A stretch of DNA of 64,000 bases, from NCBI RefSeq assembly GCF_030538695.1, contig NZ_JAUNTN010000004.1, positions 62,001 through 126,000 of the forward strand, given 5' to 3'. The position numbers and the translations under genes were made by a program. This DNA comes from Paracoccus sp. (in: a-proteobacteria) (lineage in GTDB: Bacteria; Pseudomonadota; Alphaproteobacteria; Rhodobacterales; Rhodobacteraceae). The notes below the pieces were generated by a model, which did no database searches, was not told where the DNA came from, and was given only the letters and a program-made list of their open reading frames with translations. Below, one piece after another: positions 25,978-33,710 of this stretch (its first letter is position 1; each line of letters starts with the position of its first letter).

Positions 25978-26175
25978 TTACGAGTCGTCCGAAGCGACTG
26001 CGGCGATAACGCCCAGCAGCAGCAGGGCCGGGATCACCAGGCCAGCGTTCGACGACGCCGGTTTGGTGTCAACGATAACCGGCTGAACGTCAACGACGGG
26101 GGCAACATAGCCACCAGCCAGAGCGGTCGAGGCGGACAGGCCGAGGGCGGCCACGATGGTAGCAAACTTGGTCAT
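25978..26175 (-). CDS. Small exported protein with C-terminal membrane segment
   Basis: A 65-residue protein with a signal peptide (MTKFATIVAALGLSASTALA before GGYVAPVV) and a second hydrophobic segment (NAGLVIPALLLLGVIAAVA) close to the acidic end DDS. Short proteins of this GGY-x-PVV pattern are common in Rhodobacteraceae and are often mislabelled ferrochelatase because of genomic neighbourhood; nothing here suggests that activity. GGAG sits eight bases upstream of the ATG at 26175, and a strong terminator follows, so it is an independent, probably well expressed gene. The upstream 215 bases to znuB include an AT-rich part near 26265-26330. Confidence 0.75.
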   Translation of the reverse strand: MTKFATIVAALGLSASTALAGGYVAPVVDVQPVIVDTKPASSNAGLVIPALLLLGVIAAVASDDS

Positions 26176-26390
26176 GATCATGCTCCGTAAAGTACCAGTG
26201 AAAGCTGCCATTAGCGACAGCATCGGGGCGACACTCGCACAAAGCCCGTGGGTTGAAAAGCGATAGCTTGATGTTTTCCACAATGGCTTTGCCCGACTGT
26301 TGCATATTAGCCAACACTTTACCCCGCAAAACCGTTCCTTGGCAGGGATATTGGCGCTTTTCTGCGCAAATTATGGCCGACGGGCGAAAA

Positions 26391-27179
26391 TCATCTTCGC
26401 CCCCATGGAACCAGACTGGACAGCATAAAGGCCGCAGCGGCGACCACGACGACCGAAGGACCGGCGGGTGTATCCAGCCACAGGCTTGCGGCCAGACCAC
26501 CCAAAACCGCCCCAGCCCCGATCAGCGTGGCGATCAGCGCCATGGCCTCGGGGCTGCGTGACAGCGGACGGGCGGCGGCGGCAGGCACGATCAGCAGCGC
26601 CGAGATCAGCAGCGCCCCGACAATCCGAATCGCCACGGCGACCACCACCGCCAGCAACAGCGCCAGGATCAGCCGCTCGCGCTCGGGGTTGATATCGGAT
26701 GCAGCAGCCAGTTCTTCGTTCACGGTGGCCGCCAGCATCCGGTTCCAGCGCCAGATCAGCAGCGCAAGAACCGCCAGCGCCGCCGACCAGATCACCGCCA
26801 GATCGGCCTTGCCGACCGCCAGAATATCCCCGAACAGCCATGCGGTCAGGTCGCTGCGCATCGACGGCACGAAAGCGGCCCCGACCAACCCCAGCGCCAG
26901 CGCGGAATGGGCCAGCACCCCCAGCGCGCTGTCCATCTGATGCCCGCGCCGCGCCATCATTACGACCAGCACCGCCACCAGCACCGCCACCAGCAGCGTG
27001 CCCGCATAGACGGACACCCCGAACCCCAGCGCCAGCGCCACCCCAAGCACCGAGGCATGGGCCGTCGAATCCCCGAAATAGGCCATCCGCCGCCAGACCA
27101 CAAAAGCCCCCAGCGGCCCCGTCACCAGCACAAGGCCAAGCCCCGCCAGAACCGCACGGGTCAGGAAATCGTCAAGCAT
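26391..27179 (-). CDS. znuB: Zinc ABC transporter permease ZnuB
   Basis: A 262-residue inner membrane permease of the ABC-3 family with about seven to eight hydrophobic helices. Family segments include GPLGAFVVWRRMAYFGDSTA near the N-terminus and VGALLISALLIVPAAAARPL towards the end. The start MLDDFLTRAVLAG at 27179 overlaps the znuC stop by 8 bases. The open frame upstream encodes the antisense of the His-rich znuC tail and is not used. It moves Zn2+ into the cytoplasm with ZnuA and ZnuC. Confidence 0.93.
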   Translation of the reverse strand: MLDDFLTRAVLAGLGLVLVTGPLGAFVVWRRMAYFGDSTAHASVLGVALALGFGVSVYAGTLLVAVLVAVLVVMMARRGHQMDSALGVLAHSALALGLVGAAFVPSMRSDLTAWLFGDILAVGKADLAVIWSAALAVLALLIWRWNRMLAATVNEELAAASDINPERERLILALLLAVVVAVAIRIVGALLISALLIVPAAAARPLSRSPEAMALIATLIGAGAVLGGLAASLWLDTPAGPSVVVVAAAAFMLSSLVPWGRR

Positions 27180-27942
27180 GGTTGGCCCCGGCAGAATGGT
27201 CGTGAGGGTCGTGGTCATGGCCGCAACCGTCATGGCGGTGATCGTGATGATGGTTGTAAAGCGCCAGCGTGGCCTCGGTTCCACTGCCGAACAAGGCGCG
27301 GTAGCCGGGGGCAATACTGACTTCGGCCGGGCTTCCCTGACAGCAGATATGCCCGTTCAGGCAAATCACCCGGTCAGAGGCCCGCATCACCACCAGCAGA
27401 TCATGGCTGACCAGCAGCACCGCAGCCCCGGTTTCACGGCGCACATCCTCGATCAGCCGGTAAAAATCGACGATCCCCGGTTGATCCAGCCCCTGAGTCG
27501 GCTCGTCCAGCACCAGCAGATGCGGACGGTTCAGCAGGGCGCGGGCCAGCAAAACGCGCTGGAACTGGCCACCGGACAGGGCGGTAATCTGGCGGCTGTC
27601 CAGCCCTTCAACGCCGGTGCGGGCCAGTGCGGCAGCGGCCTCGGCATCTGGCACCCGGCGGTGCAGCGACAGGAACCGCCGCACCGTCATCGGCACCGCA
27701 AGGTCGATATGCACCCGCTGCGGCACATAGCCGATGCGCAGCCCCGCCTGCCGGGTGATCCGGCCATGGGTCAGCGGCAATTGCCCCAAAAGCGCCCGGA
27801 TCAGCGTCGATTTGCCCGAACCATTCGGCCCCACCACGGTCACGATCTCGCCCGCGGCAATGCTGAAATCCACGTCGCGCAGCACCGGCTGGTCGCCGCC
27901 GCGTCCCACCGTCAGCGATTCGGCCCGGATCAGCGCGTTCAT
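27172..27942 (-). CDS. znuC: Zinc ABC transporter ATP-binding protein ZnuC
   Basis: A 256-residue ATPase with Walker A GPNGSGKS (38-45), signature LSGGQFQRVLLARAL, Walker B LLVLDEPTQGLD and switch SHDLLVVM. The C-terminal 30 residues are rich in His and Asp (YNHHHDHRHDGCGHD and further), a metal-binding tail seen in ZnuC proteins and probably a zinc buffer or sensor. It overlaps zur by 4 bases and znuB by 8. Expression should fall when Zur is loaded with zinc. Confidence 0.94.
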   Translation of the reverse strand: MNALIRAESLTVGRGGDQPVLRDVDFSIAAGEIVTVVGPNGSGKSTLIRALLGQLPLTHGRITRQAGLRIGYVPQRVHIDLAVPMTVRRFLSLHRRVPDAEAAAALARTGVEGLDSRQITALSGGQFQRVLLARALLNRPHLLVLDEPTQGLDQPGIVDFYRLIEDVRRETGAAVLLVSHDLLVVMRASDRVICLNGHICCQGSPAEVSIAPGYRALFGSGTEATLALYNHHHDHRHDGCGHDHDPHDHSAGANHA

Positions 27943-28412
27943 GCGGCACCCGCGCAGGCGTCACATAATCCGATCGCCTCGAAGCTGCTGCGCTCAATGG
28001 TGAAGCCCAGTGCCTGCCCCATCACGCCCATCTGCTGCCGCAGAGCGCTGGCATCGGCCTCGGCCACGCGGTCGCATTGACGGCAGATCAGGAAAGCGGG
28101 CGCATGGTCATGGCCGGGCGACAGACAGGCGGTAAAGGCGTTCAACCGCTGGATACGATGCGCCAACCCCTGTTCGACCAGAAAATCCAGCGCCCGATAG
28201 GCCACCGGCGGCTGTTTCCCGAACCCATCCGCCGCCAGCCGCTCCAGCACGTCATAGGCGCCCATCGCGCGATGCGATTCCAGCAGGATTTCCAACGTCC
28301 GTTGTCGCACGGGGGTCAGACGCGCACCGCTGTCCTGCAACCGGGCCTGCGCGGCCTGCATGGCGTGGCCGATGCAACCCTGATGGTCATGCGGATCAAA
28401 AGCAGAGGCCAT
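27939..28412 (-). CDS. zur: Zinc uptake regulator Zur (Fur family)
   Basis: A 157-residue Fur-family repressor. The winged helix holds LTPVRQRTLEILLESHRAMG and PPVAYRALDFLVEQGLAHRI. The structural zinc site uses CRQC (Cys110, Cys113) and CDAC (Cys150, Cys153). The sensory site is likely built from the HDHAP segment and nearby residues. It is first in the zur-znuC-znuB operon and divergent from znuA. The dyad GTTAC-CTT-GTAAC starts only five bases upstream of its ATG, so it should repress its own operon. Confidence 0.93.
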   Translation of the reverse strand: MASAFDPHDHQGCIGHAMQAAQARLQDSGARLTPVRQRTLEILLESHRAMGAYDVLERLAADGFGKQPPVAYRALDFLVEQGLAHRIQRLNAFTACLSPGHDHAPAFLICRQCDRVAEADASALRQQMGVMGQALGFTIERSSFEAIGLCDACAGAA

Positions 28413-28416
28413 ATGC

Positions 28417-28456
28417 GTTACCTTGTAACATTACCTGGGTGCCGTTATTACATTAC
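28417..28456. promoter_or_regulatory. Candidate Zur operators between zur and znuA
   Basis: A perfect dyad GTTAC-CTT-GTAAC lies at 28417-28429. A second, looser one, GTTAT-TAC-ATTAC, lies at 28444-28456. The two centres are 27 bases apart in an AT-rich stretch of the 79-base divergent region, where a zinc-responsive Fur-family repressor is expected to act on both zur-znuCB and znuA. Assignment to Zur is inferred from context. Confidence 0.6.
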
Positions 28457-28491
28457 ATAAAACCGACACATCCCGCCCGCAAGGAGCCAGA

Positions 28492-29397
28492 ATGACCCGA
28501 TCCGCCTGCCTGCTGCCACTGCTTCTGCTGACCTCGCCCGCACTGGCCGAGCCGCTGCGCATCGTGACCGATACCGAAATGACTGCCTCGCTGGTGCGCA
28601 TGGTCGGCGGCGATCTGGTCGCGCCGGTGGCGCTGATGCCACAGGGGGGCGACCCGCATCACTATCAGTTGCGGCCCTCGCAGGCGGGAGCGTTGCAGGA
28701 TGCGGACCTGCTGGTATGGGTCGGGCCGGAGCTGACCCCTTGGCTGGAGCGCGCCCGCGACGGGCTGGCCAAAGGGGACAATCTGGCGCTGCTGACCGTG
28801 CCGGGAACACGGCTGCGGGATTGGGACGGGAGCGAGGCCCACACCGATCACCACGACCACGATCACAGCCATGACGGCATCGATCCTCATGCCTTCCTTG
28901 ATCCGGGCAACGGCCAGCTTTGGCTGAGCGGCATTGCCGAGGCACTGGCGAAGCAGGACGGCGCAAACGCCAGCACCTATCGCGCCAATGCCGATACCGG
29001 ACGGGCCTTGTTAACCACGCTGGACGCAGAACTGGCCACGCAGATGGCACCGCTGGCCGATCAGGGTTTCGTCGTGTTCCATGACGCCTACGGCTATTTC
29101 ACCAACCATTATGGGATGCGCCCGGCCATGGCGCTGGCGCTTGGCGATGCAACGCCGCCTTCAGCCGCCCGGCTGGCCAGGCTGCGGGCAGATCTTGCCG
29201 CGAATCACGCGACTTGCGCCTTCCCCGAAGCCAACCACAACCCGCGCCAGATCGAAGCCTTTGTCGCCGGCACCGATCTGCGCATCGGCGCAGCATTGGA
29301 CCCAAGCGGCGCGGCCTTGCCTGCGGGGGCTGATCTTTACCCGCAGATATTGCGCCAGATGGCACAGGTTTTGCACGATTGCATGGCCCCGGAATAG
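28492..29397 (+). CDS. znuA: Zinc ABC transporter substrate-binding protein ZnuA
   Basis: A 301-residue periplasmic cluster A-I binding protein. The signal peptide ends at PALA (about residue 19). Zinc ligands are probably His57 (GGDPHHYQLRPSQ), His133 (GIDPHAFLDPGN) and the His of VVFHDAYGYF near 193. Between the first two lies the flexible His/Asp-rich loop HTDHHDHDHSHDG (117-129), typical of zinc rather than manganese members. AAGGAG precedes the ATG. It is transcribed away from zur-znuCB and shares their operator region. Confidence 0.94.
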   Translation: MTRSACLLPLLLLTSPALAEPLRIVTDTEMTASLVRMVGGDLVAPVALMPQGGDPHHYQLRPSQAGALQDADLLVWVGPELTPWLERARDGLAKGDNLALLTVPGTRLRDWDGSEAHTDHHDHDHSHDGIDPHAFLDPGNGQLWLSGIAEALAKQDGANASTYRANADTGRALLTTLDAELATQMAPLADQGFVVFHDAYGYFTNHYGMRPAMALALGDATPPSAARLARLRADLAANHATCAFPEANHNPRQIEAFVAGTDLRIGAALDPSGAALPAGADLYPQILRQMAQVLHDCMAPE

Positions 29398-29502
29398 GCA
29401 AGCCACCGCCGGGTTTGGGATACCCTGAACCGTGCCTGCTTTTTTCTTTGACAGTTCCGACTTTTTTTGTCAGGAATGCGTCAGGACAGAAGGAGACGCC
29501 CC

Positions 29503-29691
29503 ATGACTGCCCAACCCCGGAACGACTTCACAGCTATCGCACCCGTAGCCGCCCCGCATCCGCTGGCAGCCCTGCCGCAGCACGATGCCAACGCCCTGAC
29601 GGGCGGCGGCAATCAGGCGCTGATCCTGCTGAACGATCAGGTCTATAACCTGCGCATCACCCGCGCGGGCAAGCTGATCCTGACCAAGTAA
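29503..29691 (+). CDS. hemP: Hemin uptake protein HemP
   Basis: A 62-residue protein whose C-terminus, LLNDQVYNLRITRAGKLILT, is the HemP/HmuP signature (Y-x-LR-x-TR-x-GKLILTK). HemP proteins act as regulators or helpers of heme uptake in several proteobacteria. AAGGAG lies eight bases before the ATG. A TTGACA hexamer at 29448-29453 could be a -35 box, but I see no convincing -10. The stop codon abuts the stop of the convergent pseudouridine synthase gene with no spacer. No heme receptor or transporter gene is beside it. Confidence 0.85.
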   Translation: MTAQPRNDFTAIAPVAAPHPLAALPQHDANALTGGGNQALILLNDQVYNLRITRAGKLILTK

Positions 29692-31440
29692 TCACCCGCG
29701 CGGTTTGCGCGGCCCACCCTGCGGCTTGCCCGAGGGAGAACGGCCTGCGGGTTTGCCCGCAGCCGGTCGCCCGCCGGGTTTGCCCGAGGGGCGCCCGCCC
29801 GGCTTGCCGCCAAAAGGCTTGCCCGCAGGTGCCCCGCCGAACTTACCGGCAGGTTTCCCAAAGGGTTTTCCGCCCCGACTGCTGCCCCCGCTTTCATCCG
29901 AACGCGAGCGGAAACCTTCCTTGCGCGGGCCATCGGATTTCGGCCCCCGCGCAAAGCCTTTGCCCCCATGCGGCGCGTCGCCACGCGCGGAATTGCTGCG
30001 GGGCGCATCATCACGGCCGCGCCAGGGTTTCCCCTCTCCCTGCGTGGCCCTGTTGCCGGACGGGGCCTTGCCCGGCCCGAAACTCCGGCCCTGCGGGCGG
30101 GCGGCGCGATCGTCTCTGGTGCCGCCCGCCTTGTCGCCCCGGCCTTCATAGCGGGGTTTGTCACCAAACTTGCGGGGGGCATCGCCATCGCGGCGATCAT
30201 CCCGGCCACCATCCCGGCGTGGCTTGTCGCCAAAGCGCGGCTTGTCACCAAACTTGCCCGGTCGGTCGCCGAAACTGCGAGCAGGACGGTCGCCGCCCCG
30301 TTCTTCGCGCGGGCGGTCTTGCAGGCGGTCTTCACGAGGACGATCATCACGCGAAAAGCGCGGCTTGAAGCCCCCCTCACCACGGGGCCGCTCATCACCA
30401 TCACGGCGCGGACGGTCCCCGAAACGCGGCTTATCCCCGAAGCTGCGCGGGCGATCATCACCTTCGCGCCGCGGCCGGAAACTGCCCCCACGATCACCAC
30501 CGCCTTCGCGCGGGCCAGCCCCGTGGCGCGGTTTGCGCCCGGCGCGCAGCCCCTCGCCGCTGAACTTGTCGCTGAAATCGCGGGATGGGCGGTCGCCACC
30601 CTCACGACCCTCACGATGGCCACGATCCTCGGCACCACGGGCGCGGAACTCTCGCGGGCGGTCCTCGACCTCCTCGCCGGTCAGCAAGCCGCCAAGCTGA
30701 TCTTTCAACACCCGGCGCTTGATCTCACGGACTTCGTTTTCCTCCATCCCGGTCAGTTTGAAGGGACCATAGCCAATGCGGATCAGCCGGTTCACCATCA
30801 GCCCGATATGCGCCATGGCGCGACGGATTTCGCGGTTCTTGCCTTCGCGGATACCAACCGTAACCCAGGCGTTCGCGCCCTGCTGGCTGTCCAGACGGAT
30901 TTCCATTGGCTGAAAATCCTCGCCATCAAGGGTCACGCCCTCGCGCAGCGGATCGAACGTGGTATCCGAAGGCCGCCCGTTCACCCGAACACGATAACGG
31001 CGCAGCCAGCCCGTTGCGGGCATTTCCAGCCGACGCTTCAGCTCTCCGTCATTGGTCAGGAGCAGCAGCCCCTCGGAATTGAGATCAAGCCGCCCGACCG
31101 ACATCACACGGGGCAGATCGCGGGGCAGCGCGTCGAAGACGGTCTGGCGGCCCTTCTCGTCGGATTCCGACGTTACCAGCCCGACCGGCTTGTAATACAG
31201 CCACAACCGGGTTTCCTGCGGCGCATCCATCGGCTTGCCGTCGATCGCCACCCGATCCGAAGGCAGCACATCCAGCGCCGGGCTTTTAATGGTCTTGCCG
31301 TTGACCGTCACCCGGCCCTCAAGGATCATCCGTTCCGCATCACGGCGGCTGGCCACACCGGCGCGGGCCATGGCCTTGGCGATACGTTCGCCGGGTTTCG
31401 GGGTCTCGGGGGTGGATTCGGTAGTGGTGTCGTCGGTCAT
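29692..31440 (-). CDS. rluB: rRNA pseudouridine synthase (RluB/RsuA family) with long Arg/Gly/Asp-rich tail
   Basis: The first 250 residues form a normal RsuA/RluB enzyme: an S4 RNA-binding domain (GERIAKAMARAGVASRRDAE), the catalytic motif SVGRLDLNSEGLLLLTND (Asp119) and IREGKNREIRRAMAHIGLMV. It should isomerise uridine in 23S rRNA. Residues from about 258 to 582 are low complexity: repeats of FGDKPR / FGDRPRRDG units, followed by a Gly-Lys-Pro region with many GKP and GGKPGGR steps. Such tails occur in alphaproteobacterial members and are probably disordered RNA-binding regions. This one is longer than the catalytic part. Confidence 0.88.
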   Translation of the reverse strand: MTDDTTTESTPETPKPGERIAKAMARAGVASRRDAERMILEGRVTVNGKTIKSPALDVLPSDRVAIDGKPMDAPQETRLWLYYKPVGLVTSESDEKGRQTVFDALPRDLPRVMSVGRLDLNSEGLLLLTNDGELKRRLEMPATGWLRRYRVRVNGRPSDTTFDPLREGVTLDGEDFQPMEIRLDSQQGANAWVTVGIREGKNREIRRAMAHIGLMVNRLIRIGYGPFKLTGMEENEVREIKRRVLKDQLGGLLTGEEVEDRPREFRARGAEDRGHREGREGGDRPSRDFSDKFSGEGLRAGRKPRHGAGPREGGGDRGGSFRPRREGDDRPRSFGDKPRFGDRPRRDGDERPRGEGGFKPRFSRDDRPREDRLQDRPREERGGDRPARSFGDRPGKFGDKPRFGDKPRRDGGRDDRRDGDAPRKFGDKPRYEGRGDKAGGTRDDRAARPQGRSFGPGKAPSGNRATQGEGKPWRGRDDAPRSNSARGDAPHGGKGFARGPKSDGPRKEGFRSRSDESGGSSRGGKPFGKPAGKFGGAPAGKPFGGKPGGRPSGKPGGRPAAGKPAGRSPSGKPQGGPRKPRG

Positions 31441-31550
31441 GGCGAAGATCTCCTGCGCAATCGCTGCGGTGGTTTCGGCGCGTCTATGCCCAACGCGCCA
31501 GGAAGGAAAGCGGTTCTTGCAGGATACAGCAGATCACGCGAAAAGGTGAT

Positions 31551-31997
31551 ATGTTCATCAGCCAGATGCCTCTTGCCCTGTCCGAAGCCCGCGCCGCCGC
31601 CCTGCGCGGCGAGGTGCCGGTGGGTGCTGTCGTAACCGATGCAGCGGGCCGGGTGGTTGCACAGGCAGGCAACCGCACGCGCGAACTGTCCGACCCGACC
31701 GCCCATGCCGAAATCCTTGCCATCCGCGCCGCCTGCGCCGCCGCCCGGTCAGAACGCCTGCCCGGCCATCGCCTTTGGGTGACGCTGGAACCCTGCCCGA
31801 TGTGCGCCGCCGCCATCAGCGCCGCCCGGATCGAAGTGCTGTATTACGGTGCCGCCGACCCGCGTATGGGCGGCGTGGCACATGGCGCACGGGTGTTTGC
31901 GCATCCACAATGCCACCACCGCCCCGAGGTGCATGAGGGGCTGGCCGCTGACGAATCAGCGGTGCTTTTGCGGGATTTCTTCAACGCCCGGCGATAG
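31551..31997 (+). CDS. tadA: tRNA-specific adenosine deaminase TadA
   Basis: A 148-residue zinc deaminase that converts A34 to inosine in tRNA-Arg(ACG). The zinc site is His52 of PTAHAEILAIRAA with the catalytic Glu54, plus Cys82 and Cys85 of LEPCPMCAAAI. AAGGTG lies six bases upstream of the ATG. Its last 17 bases overlap the 3' end of the convergent TfoX-N gene. It diverges from rluB across about 110 bases. Confidence 0.94.
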   Translation: MFISQMPLALSEARAAALRGEVPVGAVVTDAAGRVVAQAGNRTRELSDPTAHAEILAIRAACAAARSERLPGHRLWVTLEPCPMCAAAISAARIEVLYYGAADPRMGGVAHGARVFAHPQCHHRPEVHEGLAADESAVLLRDFFNARR

Positions 31998-32322
31998 CGG
32001 CCTGAAAGGCACGTTCAGCCCATTCCAGCAGGGTTTCAGGGTCATCCAGAACCTCGGCCGGGACTTCGCGGAAACTGGTCAGGGCACGTTCCTCGCCTTT
32101 GGTCTGATAGATCAGCGGGCGTGACCCTGCGGCGTCGTAATCCGCCTGCGTGTCGGCGTCGGTTTTGCAATACAGCCCGCCTTCCCATACCATCGCAAAG
32201 ACCACCCCAGCACGATAGAGGGCGATTGCGCCGAACAAGGGCCGCAGGGTGATGGGCCAGCCGTCCAGCATATCGGCATATTCCGCCGCCATGGCCCGCG
32301 CCTGATCTGTCTGTCTGTTCAT
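31981..32322 (-). CDS. TfoX N-terminal domain protein
   Basis: A 113-residue protein consisting of a single TfoX/Sxy N-terminal domain: ITLRPLFGAIALYRAGVVFAMV, then GGLYCKTDADTQADYDAAGSRP and FREVPAEVLDDPETLLEWAE. Full-length TfoX regulates competence in gammaproteobacteria; stand-alone N-domains are widespread with no proven role. Only the domain call is made. It overlaps tadA by 17 bases at the 3' end. Confidence 0.8.
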   Translation of the reverse strand: MNRQTDQARAMAAEYADMLDGWPITLRPLFGAIALYRAGVVFAMVWEGGLYCKTDADTQADYDAAGSRPLIYQTKGEERALTSFREVPAEVLDDPETLLEWAERAFQAAIAGR

Positions 32323-32355
32323 GTCTGACCGCCTTTCCGGTGGCTATGTCGGATT

Positions 32356-32380
32356 GGATATTTATATGAAGAAGAAAGCC
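32356..32380 (+). repeat. Single-arm copy B of the GGATATTT/GAAGAAGAA element
   Basis: GGATATTTATATGAAGAAGA followed by AAGCC repeats one arm of the 48-base palindromes at 8406 and 59554. No second arm follows; the sequence continues GGGCCTTGCAAATAACC. It lies between the TfoX-N gene and tRNA-Gly. Confidence 0.7.
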
Positions 32381-32447
32381 GGGCCTTGCAAATAACCGGC
32401 AAGGTTTCTTGCATCCCGCGCAACGGGCTGCTAAGCGCCGGTCTGTC

Positions 32448-32521
32448 GCGGGTGTAGCTCAATGGTAGAGCCGCAGCCTTCCAAGCTGAAGACGTGGGTT
32501 CGATTCCCATCACCCGCTCCA
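32448..32521 (+). tRNA. tRNA-Gly (anticodon TCC)
   Basis: A 74-base cloverleaf including an encoded CCA. The acceptor stem is GCGGGTG / CACCCGC, the D-arm has TAGCTCAATGGTAGA, the anticodon loop is CTTCCAA with TCC at 32480-32482, and the T-arm contains GGTTCGATTCC. It reads GGA and, by wobble, GGG codons. Confidence 0.97.
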
Positions 32522-32614
32522 TCCCCTTTCCGCCGGAACAAGCATCGCCTTTGCGGGTTGTGTGGGGGTAATGCCGCGCCTATCTGTTGCTGCGGTCAAG
32601 GAAAGGAATTTGCC

Positions 32615-32698
32615 ATGTCCCAGAATGCGATGCGCCGGTTGTCGTTTTGGCTGCTGATGCTGCTGACACTTTACGCCGGTCTGGCGGGCGCGGCGTAA
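32615..32698 (+). CDS. 27-residue predicted membrane peptide
   Basis: A short frame starting MSQNAMRRLSFWLLMLL and ending AGLAGAA. Two arginines precede a single hydrophobic helix (about 9-26), a positive-inside layout. AAGGAAAGG lies seven bases upstream of the ATG, an unusually good ribosome binding site. The stop is ten bases before the XpaC-like gene, so the two are likely co-transcribed, and the peptide may be a partner of XpaC or a leader. Not recognised as a named family. Confidence 0.5.
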   Translation: MSQNAMRRLSFWLLMLLTLYAGLAGAA

Positions 32699-32708
32699 GG
32701 GGGCGGGC

Positions 32709-33710
32709 ATGGCTATTCGGTTCGGTGGCAAATATTCTCCTGACGGGCAACAGGGCGGCAGCTTGCAGCCCGCACCGGCACCGCGGCTTCCGCAAGCGCC
32801 GCGGCATCCGTATGAATCACGCACGACATGGATCACCGTCATGGCCGTGCCGTTGCTGGTCAGCGCATTTTTCAATGCGCCCGGCCTGATGGTCGCCAAT
32901 CTGGCAGGCTTTGGCCTGATCGCGGCCGGCATGTGGATGACCCGTGAGGGTTTGCAGGCCGAAGCCGCCTATAACGCCGCCACTGTCGCCCGCCGTCCGG
33001 CCTTTCCGCGTAAACTGTTCGGCGGGGTGATGACCGGGCTTGGCCTTGCGATTGGCGCGTGGGAACCGGGCGCGATGGCCGGTGCAGCGCTGATCGGCGC
33101 GGCCGGTTTTGCGCTGCATTGGCTGGGTTTTGGCCCCGACCCGATGCGCGACAAGGGCATGGAAGGCGTGGACCGCTTTCAGCAGGACCGCGTGGCCCGC
33201 ATCATTGCCGAGGGCGAGGATTACCTGCGCGGGATGCATGATGCGATCCTGCGCACCCATGACCGCCGCCTTCAGGCGCGTGTGCAGATGTTCGAGGCCA
33301 CTGCCCGGCAGTTGTTCGATCAGGTCCGCAAAGATCCCGGCGATCTGGCGGCGGCGCGGCGTTATCTGGGCGTTTATCTGCTGGGGGCGCGTGATGCGAC
33401 GGTCAAGTTTGTCGATCTTTACACGCAGACCCGCGACGACAAAGCGCGGGCCGATTACGAATCGCTGCTGGACGATCTGGAGCGGAACTTCACCGACCGC
33501 ACCCGCAGCCTGATCGAATCGGGGCGCACCGATCTGGATATTGAAATCGACGTGCTGCGTGACCGGCTTGCCCGCGAAGGCGTGCGCCCGCCGGCCGATC
33601 CGATTGCCGAGCATGTCGCGGCCGAGGATGCGGGCCTCAAGGCGCTGCCCAATTTCCGCAGCGAGACCGTGGACAGCTTGCTGCGTCAGGCGGACAAGCT
33701 GAACCGCTGA
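32709..33710 (+). CDS. XpaC-like (5-bromo-4-chloroindolyl phosphate hydrolysis family) membrane protein
   Basis: A 333-residue protein: a Pro/Gln-rich N-terminus, two hydrophobic hairpins at about residues 43-80 and 100-138, then a long cytoplasmic helical region (from [20 protein letters not shown] to the end) with coiled-coil character. This is the layout of the XpaC family. The family name comes from a screening phenotype; the true function is unknown. Members are often paired with the toxic-anion-resistance protein TelA, but no such gene follows here. Instead its stop shares one base with the truA start. Confidence 0.8.
   Translation: MAIRFGGKYSPDGQQGGSLQPAPAPRLPQAPRHPYESRTTWITVMAVPLLVSAFFNAPGLMVANLAGFGLIAAGMWMTREGLQAEAAYNAATVARRPAFPRKLFGGVMTGLGLAIGAWEPGAMAGAALIGAAGFALHWLGFGPDPMRDKGMEGVDRFQQDRVARIIAEGEDYLRGMHDAILRTHDRRLQARVQMFEATARQLFDQVRKDPGDLAAARRYLGVYLLGARDATVKFVDLYTQTRDDKARADYESLLDDLERNFTDRTRSLIESGRTDLDIEIDVLRDRLAREGVRPPADPIAEHVAAEDAGLKALPNFRSETVDSLLRQADKLNR

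Noticed and set aside
25978..26175. Ferrochelatase
   Set aside because: A 65-residue exported protein cannot carry this enzyme; the name is a known propagation error.
29441..29471. A full sigma70 promoter for hemP
   Set aside because: TTGACA at 29448-29453 is good, but nothing like a -10 box lies 16-18 bases downstream.
29692..30668. Tandem DNA repeat or mobile insertion in the tail of the pseudouridine synthase
   Set aside because: The units vary in sequence and length and stay in frame, as expected from a low-complexity protein tail; no target duplications or inverted ends are visible.
29968..31635. A 555-residue plus-strand frame over the pseudouridine synthase
   Set aside because: It mirrors the repetitive tail of the minus-strand gene and continues across its catalytic domain; Ala/Thr-rich runs are by-products of that composition.
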